Below, one piece after another: positions 1 to 11,946 of a stretch of DNA of 64,000 bases. Under the pieces are notes generated by a model, which had not been told where the DNA came from, made no database searches, and saw only the letters and a program-made list of their open reading frames with translations. The stretch spans positions 360,991 to 424,990 of the forward strand of contig KV419406.1 in NCBI GenBank assembly GCA_001630475.1. Reading direction: 5' to 3'. Each line of letters begins with the position of its first letter. The stretch's first letter is position 1. The position numbers and the translations under genes are program-made. Origin of the DNA: Sistotremastrum niveocremeum HHB9708 (Eukaryota > Basidiomycota > Agaricomycetes > Sistotremastrales > Sistotremastraceae).

Positions 1-3000
1 TTCGGTACCCGGAGGTACCGAGGACGTGCTGAGGATGAGCTGTCTCGAACTCTTGGCCGAGATCTGTGAGTCGTCCAAAATACTGCTAAACACTGCTAGC
101 AAGCACCATAACTGATGATGGCGGATAGTGTTGATTGACATAGATCTATGCTACAGAACGGGCGCGATGAGAGTACTGTTGAACACGCTCGTGGACGGGC
201 CAGTTGAGTTGGGGATGGTCATCGCACAGGCGTTTCTCGTTATTGTCGATTCGCCCAGAACGAGAGTTTATATGCGGCCTCGAATCGATCTTGAGGTAAC
301 TCTCCTCCTTTCTCCGTATTCATCGACTAAATATGTTGCCAGATTGCATTATCAGGAATTACAGACATCTATAAATCCCGCAAAGAAGAACCACAAGTCA
401 ATACTCACGAGCGATCCGGAACGGGAACCAAAACGATGACAACCCAGGGGATGAACATATCTATTGTCTCAAGCATGCTAAAGTCGTGGAGCGGGTTGAT
501 GTATCTCTGTATGGACGATATGAGCGCTATTAGGTCTATCATCGACACTTTGCGTATACCTTCGTCCCAGTCTACCAATACCATTCAAGGAATGGCCGGG
601 TTCGGCGAATCAGGGGCAGCTGCGGATGGGAGAGAAGGAGTGTTGGATATGTTTTTTGGGCTATTTAATATTAGACCACCGAAGTGGTATCAGGAATTTA
701 TTGCGGGGCGGAGATTAACGAGTACGTCGCCTCTATTCACTCGTTCTTCTCAAAATTTCTAAATGACTTGCGATAGTTTACCGACGGAGTAAACACTTTA
801 CTGAAGATGACTCTCTTCAATCCGGAGGGTCAGGATTGGGACCCGGCTCTGCTGTACCAGGTGGGAGCGGTCCTGGAATCGCGGGTGGATACGGTGGATA
901 TGATGAACCGAGAAGAGGAGTGGAGAGGTTAAACCTCACCGATCAATTCATTTCGCTTTTGTTGATGATACTGAACAAAGCCGGGTTATTCGACGTACGT
1001 CCCTCTTTCCTTTCGTGGAATGGAGTATAATACTAACGACACGATGCAGGCATTGATTGGCTTAGTAGAGGAGGCAAATGCTGGAAAGGCTCTGATACGA
1101 AAAGCAACTCTCCTGATCGGCGAAATACTTCAAATTGCAAATCGAGTACTTCCACCGCCCCTAGCCGCCCAAATTCAGGCAGGTCCCTCTCCTTGCGGTT
1201 TGACTGTGAAATAACCTCGACTTGTTCGCCCTTTCTGTTTTTGACAATCTAGAGCCTCCCAAGATTGTTCGAATTAGCAGCTGCGTTCGATCCTTGGGAT
1301 GAAGAAGAGGGAATGGCAAGAATAGTGGGCACGTCAACGCTCAGTTCGATCGACTCGTTCAACCGGAATCGATCACGTCTTCAACCTCAATCTCTCTCTT
1401 CGCCTTCGAAACCGACTCACTCACATTCGCATCCTCATCTCGCCGCTCATTCTCACCGTCATCGAGCCCTCTCGAACTCAACAACGAACGAAGATCCAAT
1501 GCGTCGGCAAATGGATCAAGTGAAGCTCAAAATAGGGCTATCGATCGACGACAAGTCTTTCCAGTCTCTCCTTCTCGAGACACAGGTCATGTTGACTCCT
1601 GATCATACGAAATGGAACTTCGACACTCTGTTAGGGTTGATCGAGGGTCCGTTGTTGAATTCGAAGCGGTTAGAGGAGACGGTGCGGGTTAGCAAGTTTA
1701 CGAGGAAGTTGATGGGATTCTTTCATCCCTTCAACCATCGCTTTTCGGAGATCAAGAATACGAAGGTACATCTCCCTCCTACTTCCCACTTGCATGGGAA
1801 TTGACAGTCTCGGTTCAGGCGAATCACAAGTGGGTGCGGCTGGGATGTATTCTGCTGCAGACAATGTTGGCGAGTCAAGAAGGACAACGTTATCTCGCGA
1901 ATGAAGACCCTCTATTGAAACAGATCGTCGCCTGTTTTGCTCAGCTTGATCCCGTAAGCTACCTTTTCCTCCTCGTCGGCGTCATCTGCTAATTTCAATC
2001 AAAGTTGAATGGGAATTCAGAGATGAATCCGCTGTTCTCAAAACATCGCATCGCGAATACCTTGACATGTGGATATCTCGAATTCTTAGGAACATTGAGT
2101 AAATACCCTGAGGGCATTGAGTGAGTCTTTCGCGAGCGTAAATAGGGAATGGGCGACTGACTCGGCGAGGGTGTAGGCTGATGGAGAAATCGAAGATTTT
2201 TACTGCGTTTTATCATGTTAGCGAGTTGAAGAGCCGGGAGGATCTCATCACTGCTATCATCCAGAATTTAGATTATTCGACGTGAGCCTCTGTCTGCTGA
2301 CATCATACGAATGAGCTGACAATGAGAAGAGACGGGCATCCGAGGATCGTCCTTTCCAAAGCCTTAACTTCGAGCTACAAGGTACTTGTTCCGTCTTCCA
2401 TTTGAGAGCTTGACTAACGCCGCATGTAGCACATCCGCCTCTACGCAACTCAACACCTAGGCCAACTAATCCACTCCAGTGCCCAGCCGAACACGTGGAC
2501 TCTGCGTCTGTTACTCACACAACTTTACGATCCCGATCTAGAGGTTTGCGAAGAAGCCGTCCGGTATCTCGAAGAAGCTTGTGAGAGTACGGAAGTGCTA
2601 CAGCTTGTTGTAGATATGCAGCCTACGCTTGATCATTTGGGCGAAGTTGCAGATTCGCTCTTACTCAAGTGCGTGACTGTCGTTTTGTAGTTCGATTATT
2701 GGAAGGTATTAATTAGGAGGCCATGTTAGGTTCATGAGTACGGCGGTTGGGTTTAGGTATCTCCATGGGGCCGATCATATTGATCGCGAGATGAACATGT
2801 GGTTTCACGTACGTCTTCGATAACCACGTATCCTATCATCGCGAGTCTGAAGTCCCAATATAACAGGAGCGCAACTACCACTACGTCGTCGAAGTAGAAG
2901 TATATCTCGCGAAGACCTTTAATTCCCTCCGAGGTGGACCCGACGACGAAGACGACTCCCCCGAGTTCGAAGGGACCGTTCCACCCCATTTCTATGGCGA

Positions 3001-4179
3001 AATGACGAAGACAGAGCTCGGCTGTCAAGTCCTCGCGGAAAAGGGCCACTTTGCCGAATTCGCGCATTATATTCGACAACATGGATTGGAGAGTGAGGAT
3101 ACGGATCTTATACTGAAATTGAAGAGTGTGCTTTGGGCTGTTGTACGTTCCTTCCTTTCTGTCTTATTTTCCGGGGTGGATGTTGATGCACTGGGTTGTA
3201 GGGCAATATTGGAGCCAACGAGGGCGGGTTACCGTTCCTTGAAGAAGAGGAGATCATTGGAACGATCTTGGAGATTGCCCAGCAATCGTTGGTGCTGTCC
3301 GTCAGAGGGTATGTATTCTTCTCATTGTCTGGTATGAGGCTCACCGAGCGTGCAGGACATGTTTCTTCGTCTTAGGATTGATCTCCTCAACTTCTCAAGG
3401 AGCCGAGACGTTGCATGATTTCGGGTGGGAGGCAACTGTTTCCCCGACAGGGCTAACAACGGGACTTTGTGTGCCTATGGAAGTCGAAGATTTCGTTCAT
3501 GTAAGCATGCAGCGTCCCGTCCTTGGTTTACCATACTGATAGAAGTGTTAGATTCCCAGTTGGAGTCCTCCCCCTGACAATCCGGAGATGTACAGCCGAC
3601 TTACGGAACCCGAATCGAAATTGGAGCGGGAAGTTCAAACAGCGATTAACAATCTCTGTAATGCAGTTATACAAACCCAAGCTTCACGCTCCCTGAATCG
3701 GTTCGTTTTCGTTGGTTGGAGTGACGAGAAGTGAAACTAAAGCATATAACAGGATCAAGAAGAACCCCGACACAAAACGGGTATTTTCCCGTCCCTCGAT
3801 GTTCTTCCGCGCGCTCTGGTCTATCTCCCACGGCCGATATCGTCTACCAGCTGCTCGATTCTTGATCGATCTTTTCGACGTTCCGCTCGACGCTGGCGTC
3901 GTGAAGGAATTCGCAGAATTCGAAAAGACTCTCGTACATACTATACCACCGCCGGATAACACAAGGCCATCCACTGCGACTCCTCGAAGGATGTCATCGC
4001 CCCCCGCCGCAAGATCGAAGTCCCCTGGGCTGTCGCGTTTGGCTGCACCGCCATCTTTCTCGGATAGCGATGAAGAACATAGTTATATTGGTACTAAGAG
4101 GAATACTCTGAATCCGGACGGTACAGGCATTTCTTATAAGCCGCCCGTGTTGCGGAAAATCGTTGGTTTCGAAGTGTAA
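1..4179 (+). CDS. TSC11: TORC2 subunit Tsc11/Ste20 (Rictor homologue), 5'-truncated by window edge
   Basis: This is the middle and C-terminal part of Rictor, the scaffold subunit of TOR complex 2, which controls AGC kinases, actin and sphingolipid homeostasis. The gene starts left of the window. About a dozen short introns must be removed; the first visible exon ends near 67 and the next begins at 129. Recognisable conserved segments are the helical-repeat stretch with MRVLLNTLVDGP and VIVDSPRTRVYMRP (about 170-300), the block around YPEGIE (about 2090-2120), and the Rictor V domain: LWAVGNIGANEGGLPFLEEE (about 3130-3250), then VLSVRGTCFFVLGLIS (about 3290-3390) followed by a GW pair. The tail is serine-rich and ends with KPPVLRKIVGFEV before TAA at 4177. 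Family assignment rests on the V domain and is firm; individual exon borders in the poorly conserved middle (700-1950) are less certain. Confidence 0.9.
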
Positions 4180-4425
4180 CATCACACAGGTCTATTCTTC
4201 ATTTTCTCTTGCTTTGGCCCGGAAATCTTTGGTTGTTTGGATCTGATTTGGCGCATTTTTGTGATTTCATCTGCATTTTGTACTTTAGCTGTCATACTGC
4301 TTTCCATGTTTTGGCTCACGTTTGCATCGCAATACATCGTGTCATTTGTTCGTGTCAAAAAATTGGATTGCTACGATAGTTTGACCTAAGCAGCTAACCG
4401 AGACGGAGTTTGAATTCTACATGCT

Positions 4426-5147
4426 ATGATGCAGGCTTCAACGTCGAGGATAGCCAGTACCCGCCATGGGCTGCTCATTGCTCGGTCATTACACTCTTCA
4501 ACATCAACGTTGAACACCAACATCTCAAAGGGCACCTCATCCGCAACAGAACCTCCAGCAACGGAGGCCAAGTCGACCGTCCCAAGCGAGATTCTCCCTC
4601 CTCATCCTATTATTCCCGCCGATCAAATCAGCGGTGCTCCTGGTGTGTACTTCGTCTCTGTCGATGGGTAATGAGATTGACGATGGCCATTAGTGGAGCT
4701 CCGCCATCGTGTTGTCCGAATATTCCAACCGGCCCAGAATACTATGCAGAGCGGACCAGCGAAAGGTTCACGGTGGAGGATTGATTGGGATGTTCTGCAG
4801 GGAGCTGGGAGATGGGAGAACCCTCTGATGGGATGGGCGAGCTCGTACGTCTGCTCTCTGTCTGCGTTCATCTCAAGCTGACGCTCCAAATATCATTATA
4901 GTGGTGATTACATGCAAGGCACTCGCATAGGCTTCCGTTCTAAGGAAGACGCGATTCATTTCGCGGAGAAGCAGGGCATGTCGTTTCTCCTTCTTGATGT
5001 CGAATCGCCTACTTATCAAGCTTCCTCGTGATTTCAGGTTGGGATTATTATGTTCAACAGGAACCTGTGAAGCGTATTCCTCCTAAGAATTACGCTGAGA
5101 ACTATGTCTACAAACCGAATAAGCTGCGGATCGCTCGCACGAAATAG
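4426..5147 (+). CDS. NDUFS4: NADH:ubiquinone oxidoreductase 18-21 kDa Fe-S subunit (NDUFS4)
   Basis: Accessory subunit of mitochondrial complex I, located at the matrix arm. Exons 4426-4642, 4694-4844, 4902-4975 and 5038-5147 give 183 residues, the usual size. The first 40 residues are rich in R, S and T and poor in acidic residues (ARSLHSSTSTLNTN), as expected for a matrix presequence. The conserved core follows: VVRIFQPAQNTMQSG, WRIDWDVLQGAGRWENPLMG, GFRSKEDAIHFAEKQGWDYY, and the C-terminal PPKNYAENYVYKP. The start is the second ATG of a nearby pair because the first (4421) meets a stop at once. The third intron (4976-5037) closes in frame only with a GC donor (GCATGT..CAG), so it is a GC-AG intron. 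The gene lies 246 bp downstream of the TSC11 stop on the same strand. Confidence 0.93.
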
Positions 5148-5874
5148 ATGAATCTACTTCCATCCATCCATCCCATCGCCGTTGCTGTTCTCCAGACTTT
5201 CCACGACTGAGCCTTCTCCTACCTCGCGCTTCGCCTGATACTCGTCCATCACAAACTGCAGCTATCCTCAATATTTACTGTGCCGACTGCCGAACACAAG
5301 TTGGAACAAGTGGCAGAAAGCCATGACATATCCCTGTTGTCCATCGCCGCGCGAGTGGATTGTCGAATATATCCGTCGTTGGGCTCAATTTGTCAGGATA
5401 ATCTCCTACGTTCGCGGGATGGACGGGCCAGTGCCCGTTATATACGAATGCTGCTGATAACGAAGACAAGACCTCGTAGCAGAAAAATAGACCGTGCCTT
5501 GCATAGGCGATATAATTCTAGAAATGTACATTGTAACGAGATTGCTCTCATCATTGCGGCGAGAGGCCGTCACGTTCGCCGAGTCGTTCGGCAACATCAC
5601 CACATGCTTGACCTGCCATCTTGAAAGCCTTCACTGCCCACCATCTTTTCTACACCAACTATGACACTTATGCGTGTTTGTTCGCCTCTCGGACACAAAG
5701 TCGACAGCCACGCAGCAGGATATTGATCCCGAATCAGGCACCGCGACCATGCACTGCCTCCCGTCTTGCTCGGTCTCTGCACTCTTCGGATCAATCCAAT
5801 TGTGCCAATAGACAGATAAACAAGGCGGTCTATTGTGATTCAAGATTGTCTGTCTATTGACTGAATCAACAACC
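5148..5874. other. Intergenic, 727 bp
   Basis: Holds the 3' end of the NDUFS4 transcript and the promoter of the MSP-domain gene. Short open frames on both strands show no family resemblance and no codon pattern like the neighbours. I see no RNA gene or repeat. Confidence 0.6.
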
Positions 5875-7267
5875 ATGGGCGATCTTTCTATCTTTCCTGA
5901 GGACTACTTCTACTTCAACGGCCCTTTTTCGGGTCCTGCGACATTACGCCTCACGAACGATGGCTCTGAACCTTTGGCGATCAAAGTGCAGACTCTGCGA
6001 GTAGCTTTGAAGGTGAATACACAGAGACTATTCAAGATTTGGCGCCAATGGGTCGAACTATGATACGTAGATGTTCATTGTGCAGCCGGTGCTCGCGAGG
6101 ATAGAACCCAAGGAATCGTTATCCATCAAAGGTGCATACAGCTAGCATTGTGATCCTTCTAAATCTCATTGACATCTCGCTTCAGTTCATTTGTCCGGAA
6201 GACAGGACGATGGGCAGATGGATCATGATCGACGTGACTCGTTCCGAATACAGTATCTGCCTATCACGGGAGACAGATCCATGCTTTCCCTGAGAGATAT
6301 AGTGCGTGATGTCTTACAGTCTCTACTGCATAAGAGGTTAACGATGGTGAAGTGGCATCTGCATGCAAGTGCTACTCGACACAAATCGCTTTACAGCATA
6401 TATACACGCGCCTCTCCCATGAATTATGGCGCCATGAATGTACGTATATCACACAAAACATGTCATTTATACTAATGCAGACCTTTTCGCTCTCAGGGAG
6501 GACAAGAAAGAAGTGATCTGGGTTCTCCCACTGGCCTGATACAAGCTTTCCGCCCAAGAGCTTCTGAGACGCCGTCCACCTTCAGTTCCACCCCCTCCTT
6601 CGACCCCGATTACATGTATAACCTCTCGGATCAGCCTGCTGCACCTCCCTATAACGAAGGCTCTGACGGCGGTTACAGTGAACCTCCTTCCGCTTTACTA
6701 CCCCACATGGTCGACAATGTGCACACTCGAATCCTCTCACAGGCGGCTATGATCATCGAGCAGCCTCTGCCACACCCAGCTGCTGCGCCCGCTCCTTTGT
6801 CTCCCGTCGAAGAAGTTCCCTCAGCCCCTTCCTCTGTCGCAGATTTGACTCCTTCTGCACCGACACCGGCGCCTAAACTCGTCAATGCAGAGGAGCTCAA
6901 TGCCGCCTACGAGACGCTTATGGATAAGTATGAAGCTGCGCGGGAAGCTATGGAAAAATTCGCAGAGGCTTTGGACGCTATCCCTGTTGATCCAGAGATA
7001 GTCCGACGTCGCCGAAGGCGAGCTTTAGCGCCTCAATCAACTGTGCCTGCCGCTTTGACCCCAGATGCATCCACTCTTGTGGGAGCTGAACACGTGTCTG
7101 AACCTAACACCAAAGGTCAGGAAACGACGTCGGTTGTCAGTGTCGTAAAAAATTCCGTTCCGGGGCTTACTAAAGACGCACAAACAACTAAAATTACGAA
7201 AATTCCCTTTCCGCATGTTCTTGCCCTTTTACTCTTCGTCTTTACTGTCACCTACAAGTTTTTATGA
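5875..7267 (+). CDS. MSP-domain protein, divergent VAP/Scs2-like, tail-anchored
   Basis: Exons 5875-6012, 6086-6131, 6186-6301, 6353-6439 and 6497-7267 close in frame to 385 residues. The N-terminal 140 residues align with the major-sperm-protein domain of VAP proteins: FYFNGPFSGPATLRLTNDG, then the landmark ARIEPKESLSI, then DSFRIQYLPI and an exon starting with W. The last residues (about 363-385) form a hydrophobic tail anchor, FPHVLALLLFVFTVTYKFL, preceded by a short helix and a Pro/Ala-rich linker. VAPs tether the ER to other membranes by binding FFAT motifs. Here the FFAT-binding strand (K-x-K-T-T-A-P-K-x-Y-x-V-R-P-N in canonical VAPs) is shortened and does not match, so binding may differ. 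Intron positions agree with the two MSP genes at 27.6 and 30 kb, showing common descent. MSP assignment is good; function is inferred. Confidence 0.78.
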
Positions 7268-7820
7268 TCTGTACGGTCTCTTGAACGCTGAGACTGTATC
7301 GCTAGTGGAGATTTATGTAGCTTGGCCCTTATATATATATTCTCTTCTGGAGTATCGTACGAATTTTGCTCGGTTCTTAGGAGACAACTGCCGATTTATA
7401 CATGCTCGTTCTCACACCACAAAACGCAACGCATAAGTCCGTCTTATGATACAGATTGAGGGGCTGGGGCGGCCTCGAGGACTTGAGATCTTGCATGATC
7501 TTTTCCAATCCTGTCGGCGGAGTCGCTAAGGAGCCGGTTTGCCTCAAAAAGAACAAGATCAGCCGCTCTGTGTGGACTGATGTGGGTCAAGGTAGTCGCC
7601 TAGCCCGTCTTATCGGTTTCCGGGAGCCAGGCTTCTCCCTGGATTTGTTTTCCATAGCAAATCATATCTTTTCAGTCTTTCGTCGGAGTTTTATTTTCAA
7701 ACTCAGCGAATCTCTCATCCTGATTTATATCTATGGCCTTTCTAGTCGGCACGCTAAAAGGCGTGGCCAGCTCTAACTCCTCGTTTTGTGTTTGCTGACC
7801 TCTGTAGGCGACCGTTGACC
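7268..7820. other. Intergenic, 553 bp
   Basis: Carries the 3' flank of the MSP gene and the upstream region of the first forkhead gene. A GTAG..TAG arrangement just before 7821 could belong to a leader intron, but no upstream exon can be recognised. Confidence 0.5.
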
Positions 7821-9554
7821 ATGTCTCGAAGGCCTTGGTCTGCCAGATCTGACATCCCATCAATCGGACAGAGAAGCGCTTTACGTTGGGAGCCCACAAT
7901 GGACGCAGTCCGCCAACCACCGCCCACATCCACCATGGAGTCCCATGCAAACTGGATCGATAAGGACAATAGTATGATTGGTGCTTCGAGCAGTCCCGCA
8001 CTTCAGCCTATCACAGATCACCACCAACTGCCGTTTCCTCTACCCGATGACCAGTTCACGCTACCCTCGTTTTCGTCCGACCCTTCCCAAGAAATGGCAC
8101 GTGGAACGAAACGCACTGCCCCGGAACAGCCAGAGAATTCCCGTCAGTCAAAGACGCGTATGCTCTCTGCTGGGCATATCCTCCAACCTCACAATCTTGC
8201 CCAACCCATGCCGAGGCGTCCGCATCGCTCTCACCCCGCTCAAACCACCCCTACCCCTCCGCCCCCTCCGCCCTCTTTCCGATCCCATTCATCCTCGACC
8301 CCATTCATCGCCCCCCGCGCCCCCTCTATTCCTATAGCCTCACAATCACCCTCCCCGCGGCGACCTGCTGCGTCCCCTCCACCATCTCCTCGACCTCAGT
8401 CCTCCTCGTTTAATCAGCCAATACCATTAGTACCTGCGTACTACGGACCAGGACCTTCTGGCCAAACGGTAGCCTGGCTTCCCGTACCCCTTCTTCACTC
8501 AAATCAGCACCCATACGCCCAACCTCCTCCTTTCCAAGGCGGTGCAAATTCGGTGCATGTTTCATACACTGCTGCTGCTGCTATGGCTACAGGATCCGAA
8601 TTCGATCCTGCTTCTATGCATCCCCAGCATTCACGTGGAAACCCAAGCGAGCCTCCCGGCATTCATCATGGAACTATAACCGATCTTTCCTCCCTTCAGG
8701 ACCCACCACCGGGTCAACGGCCCAATTATCCTTACCATAAAATTGCCAGAGCTGCCATACTCGGTAGTCCACGAAAAAAGATGACGCTCTCAGAACTCTA
8801 CGAGGCCGTAGCAGAGCGCTTTGAATTTTTTAGAACCCCCGAAGCTGGCCCATGGAAGGTGTGTCTCGCTATTGAAGCCCTTTTGCCCTATGCTCAAGAT
8901 GATTTACGACTTCACACGACCTAGGCTTCAATAAGACATCATCTCACTCTCAGCGCTCAATTTGTCAAGGTCCGCAAATCTCCTGCCGATCCTGGCAGAG
9001 GCGAATATTGGACGGTGGATCTCAACATCCCTGAAGGCCAGAATCCGTACAAGCGTGAACGGAAGCGCGGCAAAAAACCTAAAAAGCGGTCGCCAGCCAG
9101 GCCGCCTGCGCCTGTCATCGCAGAGCCTGTGAGGGCGGAGACGCCTCAATTACCACACCAAGAACTCAGATTCGTCGCTCCTCCTCGTCCATCGCCATCA
9201 CCCTCACCTGTTTTCACCGACGATGAGGGTCCTTTGAGTTCGATAGACTCACCCGTTTTTGAATCTGGGTCCGATCGTGGCTCTGTAGACAACGATAGTG
9301 ATGCCTCGGGACATCACGACGTTAGGGGTGGAGGCGGTAATGGAATGTGGTTGCCTGGCTTTCCTCCAATGGTGGATGGTCGCCGAGTACTGCCTTCTGG
9401 GATGAACGGACATCAGCCATCCCATAACTATGGGCATTGGCCTCCGAATGAACCATTTTCGTCACCTAATATACCAGGATCGCAGGTTTGGAACCAACTC
9501 GACGATGGTTTCGCGGATGATTCAGGGGCTTCGGACACTAATGTACATCGATAG
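7821..9554 (+). CDS. Forkhead transcription factor A (first of three tandem genes)
   Basis: Exons 7821-8858 and 8925-9554 encode 555 residues. Residues about 290-375 are a forkhead (winged-helix) DNA-binding domain: the lead-in LQDPPPGQRPNYPYHKIARA, then GSPRKKMTLSELYEAVAERF, then W-K joined across the intron to ASIRHHLTLSAQFVKVRKSP and GRGEYWTVD. The intron falls just before the recognition helix. The canonical Asn of the NSIRH core is Ala, while Arg and His are kept. A basic patch, KRERKRGKKPKKRSP, follows and is a likely nuclear localisation signal. The N-terminal half and C-terminus are Pro/Ser-rich and low complexity, as in activation regions. The first in-frame ATG is used. A nuclear transcription regulator is expected; targets are unknown. 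Confidence 0.88.
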
Positions 9555-9997
9555 GTATACCCAGTGCATCAAAAGAAGCGGCTGTTTGTTACTGTATAAT
9601 CATCTTTCAGGACCCGATGTTGTAAGTGATATCAGTAGATATGTATATATATGTGCTTTACGCAGGGACGAAACATTCAATCGATGAAGCGATCCCGGAA
9701 AGGTTACGGGTGGCTGGTCAGTGTTGGTCCGATTTCTAGGGAACCATGCGATCAGGAACTATTCAGATTTCCTTATTTGCCCGTTGCTTTGTCTGTATTC
9801 CCTCAATACTTGTCCCGACGCACGGAATTCCTACTCAAAGACTTGAAGAAAGCGGCATCGTTATCGGCATGTATGCTGCCTCGCTCGCTCTCAATGCTCG
9901 CTTCTGATGCCCTCCCTTTTTCATTCATAAGACCGCCCACAAACAGATTTAAGCATAAATTCATCGCAAGCACCCCGCCACTTGCGCAACTTCTGAA
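9555..9997. other. Intergenic, 443 bp
   Basis: Spacer between forkhead A and B on the same strand. It contains the 3' flank of A and the promoter of B. I see no further gene or repeat. Confidence 0.5.
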
Positions 9998-11210
9998 ATG
10001 GCCACTGCTATCGAATCCATTCGCCCAGGCGACGAGCGGTCTCCATCCCCCCAAATGAGCTCTCCAATAGCCGATGAGCCATCGGACAATTCAGACACTG
10101 AAGAGCTGGAAGCCTTCAGTCCTGAATCAAGACAAAGTCGTAGCGATGGCTCCTCTAGCCCTAAATGCTCAGAGCAGATCCTTCCCATCGCTACACAGCC
10201 TGGAGAAAACTTCTCCTCTATCACTTCATATGTCTCGCAAGCACCGTACTACCCAAACTCGAGCTGGGGATTCGTTCCCGCTCCATTACAGCCTATCCTA
10301 CATAGCGGTCGCGTAGTGTTGGTCCCCTATCCTATGCCCCCAACCACTTACTATGCCCCTGCTCCCTCTGCCCCCCCTGTCCGGGCTGGCCCTCCCTCAG
10401 GCCTTTCTGCAGAGAATAGAGCGAAACGGACCGCTATCGAAAAAAAGTCGAGGGAACGCAAGAAAGCTCCCCTACCAGCCACTACGTTCCAATCTTGGGA
10501 ATTACCACCGTTACCCTTCGAACCCGAAATCAAGAGCCTCTATGCGCTTCAAGACCCGCCACCCGGCCGAGCGCCAGGATATCCTTACCAAAAGCTCATC
10601 AGAGGCGCAATTGTGGGGAGTCCTAGGCTGAAATTGACCCTGGCAGAGATATACGATGCCATCGCGGGGCGTTTCCAATATTATCGTGACCTGCCTGATG
10701 CCAAATGGAAGGTCAGCTATATATTATCTATTGAGTTCTTGCCTCGCAAGAGTTAATCGCCCTCTCTTTCGCATCATACAGAGATCAGTACGACATTGCT
10801 TAAGCAACAACCCTCAGTTTATGAGAGTTCCCAAGCTTCCCTCTGATCCTGGACACGGAGATCATTGGACCATTAATCCAGAGGTTCCTCAAGGGGCTGC
10901 GAGAATTAGAAATCGTAGAAAGGGGACGCCAACGCGCGAAGACAATCCGCCAAAATCTACGTGTCATACGGCGCCTCCATGCCCAGCTTCGGAAGTATCT
11001 CTCATAGCGCCCTCTCAAACTCCTAATCCCTTCCCTCATCCGACACCTCCTTCCAGTCCTCCTCTGCACCAACCTCACCTAGAACCATTTTATCCGGGCA
11101 TCCACCCTGCCTCGTTCGATAGACCGTCGCCCAGCACAACAGTCACGATGGAGGAAGATTCCGAAGAGGTCGAAACGTGGCTTCGCTCCCAACTTGAAAC
11201 CGACGCATAG
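9998..11210 (+). CDS. Forkhead transcription factor B
   Basis: Exons 9998-10711 and 10782-11210 encode 380 residues. The forkhead domain (about 185-270) reads LQDPPPGRAPGYPYQKLIRG, GSPRLKLTLAEIYDAIAGRF, YYRDLPDAKWK, then across the intron RSVRHCLSNNPQFMRVPKLP and GHGDHWTINP. The intron is at exactly the same codon as in forkhead A. Arg-His of the recognition helix is kept, the canonical Asn is Arg. A basic stretch precedes the domain (KRTAIEKKSRERKKAP), the opposite side from gene A. The N-terminus is acidic and Ser-rich; the C-terminus is Pro-rich and ends in acidic residues. It is a paralogue of A and C by order, orientation and intron position. Confidence 0.87.
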
Positions 11211-11946
11211 CGTGCTTTTTTCTTTCGTTCCAGAATAATTGTATTTTCAAGATGAGGCCTCCGTTTCGAGGTAGTGTATATTTGGACGTTCTTTCGCTCT
11301 TCGGATCGAAGTATTTCTAGAGTTGTACGATTTCATGTTTTTCCGGAGATCGACGGTTGGCGAGCCGTGTAGATTCCTGTTGTCTTTTGTTGTTCCCTAC
11401 GATTCGGGCGATCGATCGTTTCAGGGCGCGCTTGTCTGGACGCCTTCACACTGTATATAATTTTTCTAGCTCATTCTTTGACTCGGATTGGAAATTTGCT
11501 TGGACTGTCAATGCTAAAACTTAGTAAGGCTGGAAAAATCTACCCACAACTCTGCTTTTCCATCGACGAGCTTGTCGACGAGACACCAAGCGGCATATAT
11601 CGCTATGCATGTCTCAGACCTTCCTTCGACTACGTCTTGTACCCAATCAAGGCTTTCCAGGCACAATGAGAAATGTTTGTAGCAAAAATTTTGCCCTGAC
11701 GCGTAGCAAAGCGGTCGCCAAAAAGTTCGCCAACTAATCGCCATGGATGCAGCGCTACGGAACTACCGCATCCGGTAATCTTTGCCTTTTCGGAAATCGG
11801 ACATCAACGCTAGGTCCTCAGCAAACCACTCGGACTTACTGCATTCGTCGCTCTTGTTGGCCTTTGTGCAAGTGTAGCCACTGGATAAATATGCTTGAAA
11901 TGGATCAAAAGCTTTGTCTTCCTATCTCCCGACTTGCATCCTTTGA
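11211..11946. other. Intergenic, 736 bp
   Basis: Spacer between forkhead B and C. T-rich stretches after 11215 probably belong to the 3' end of B. Open frames here lack recognisable features. Confidence 0.5.
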
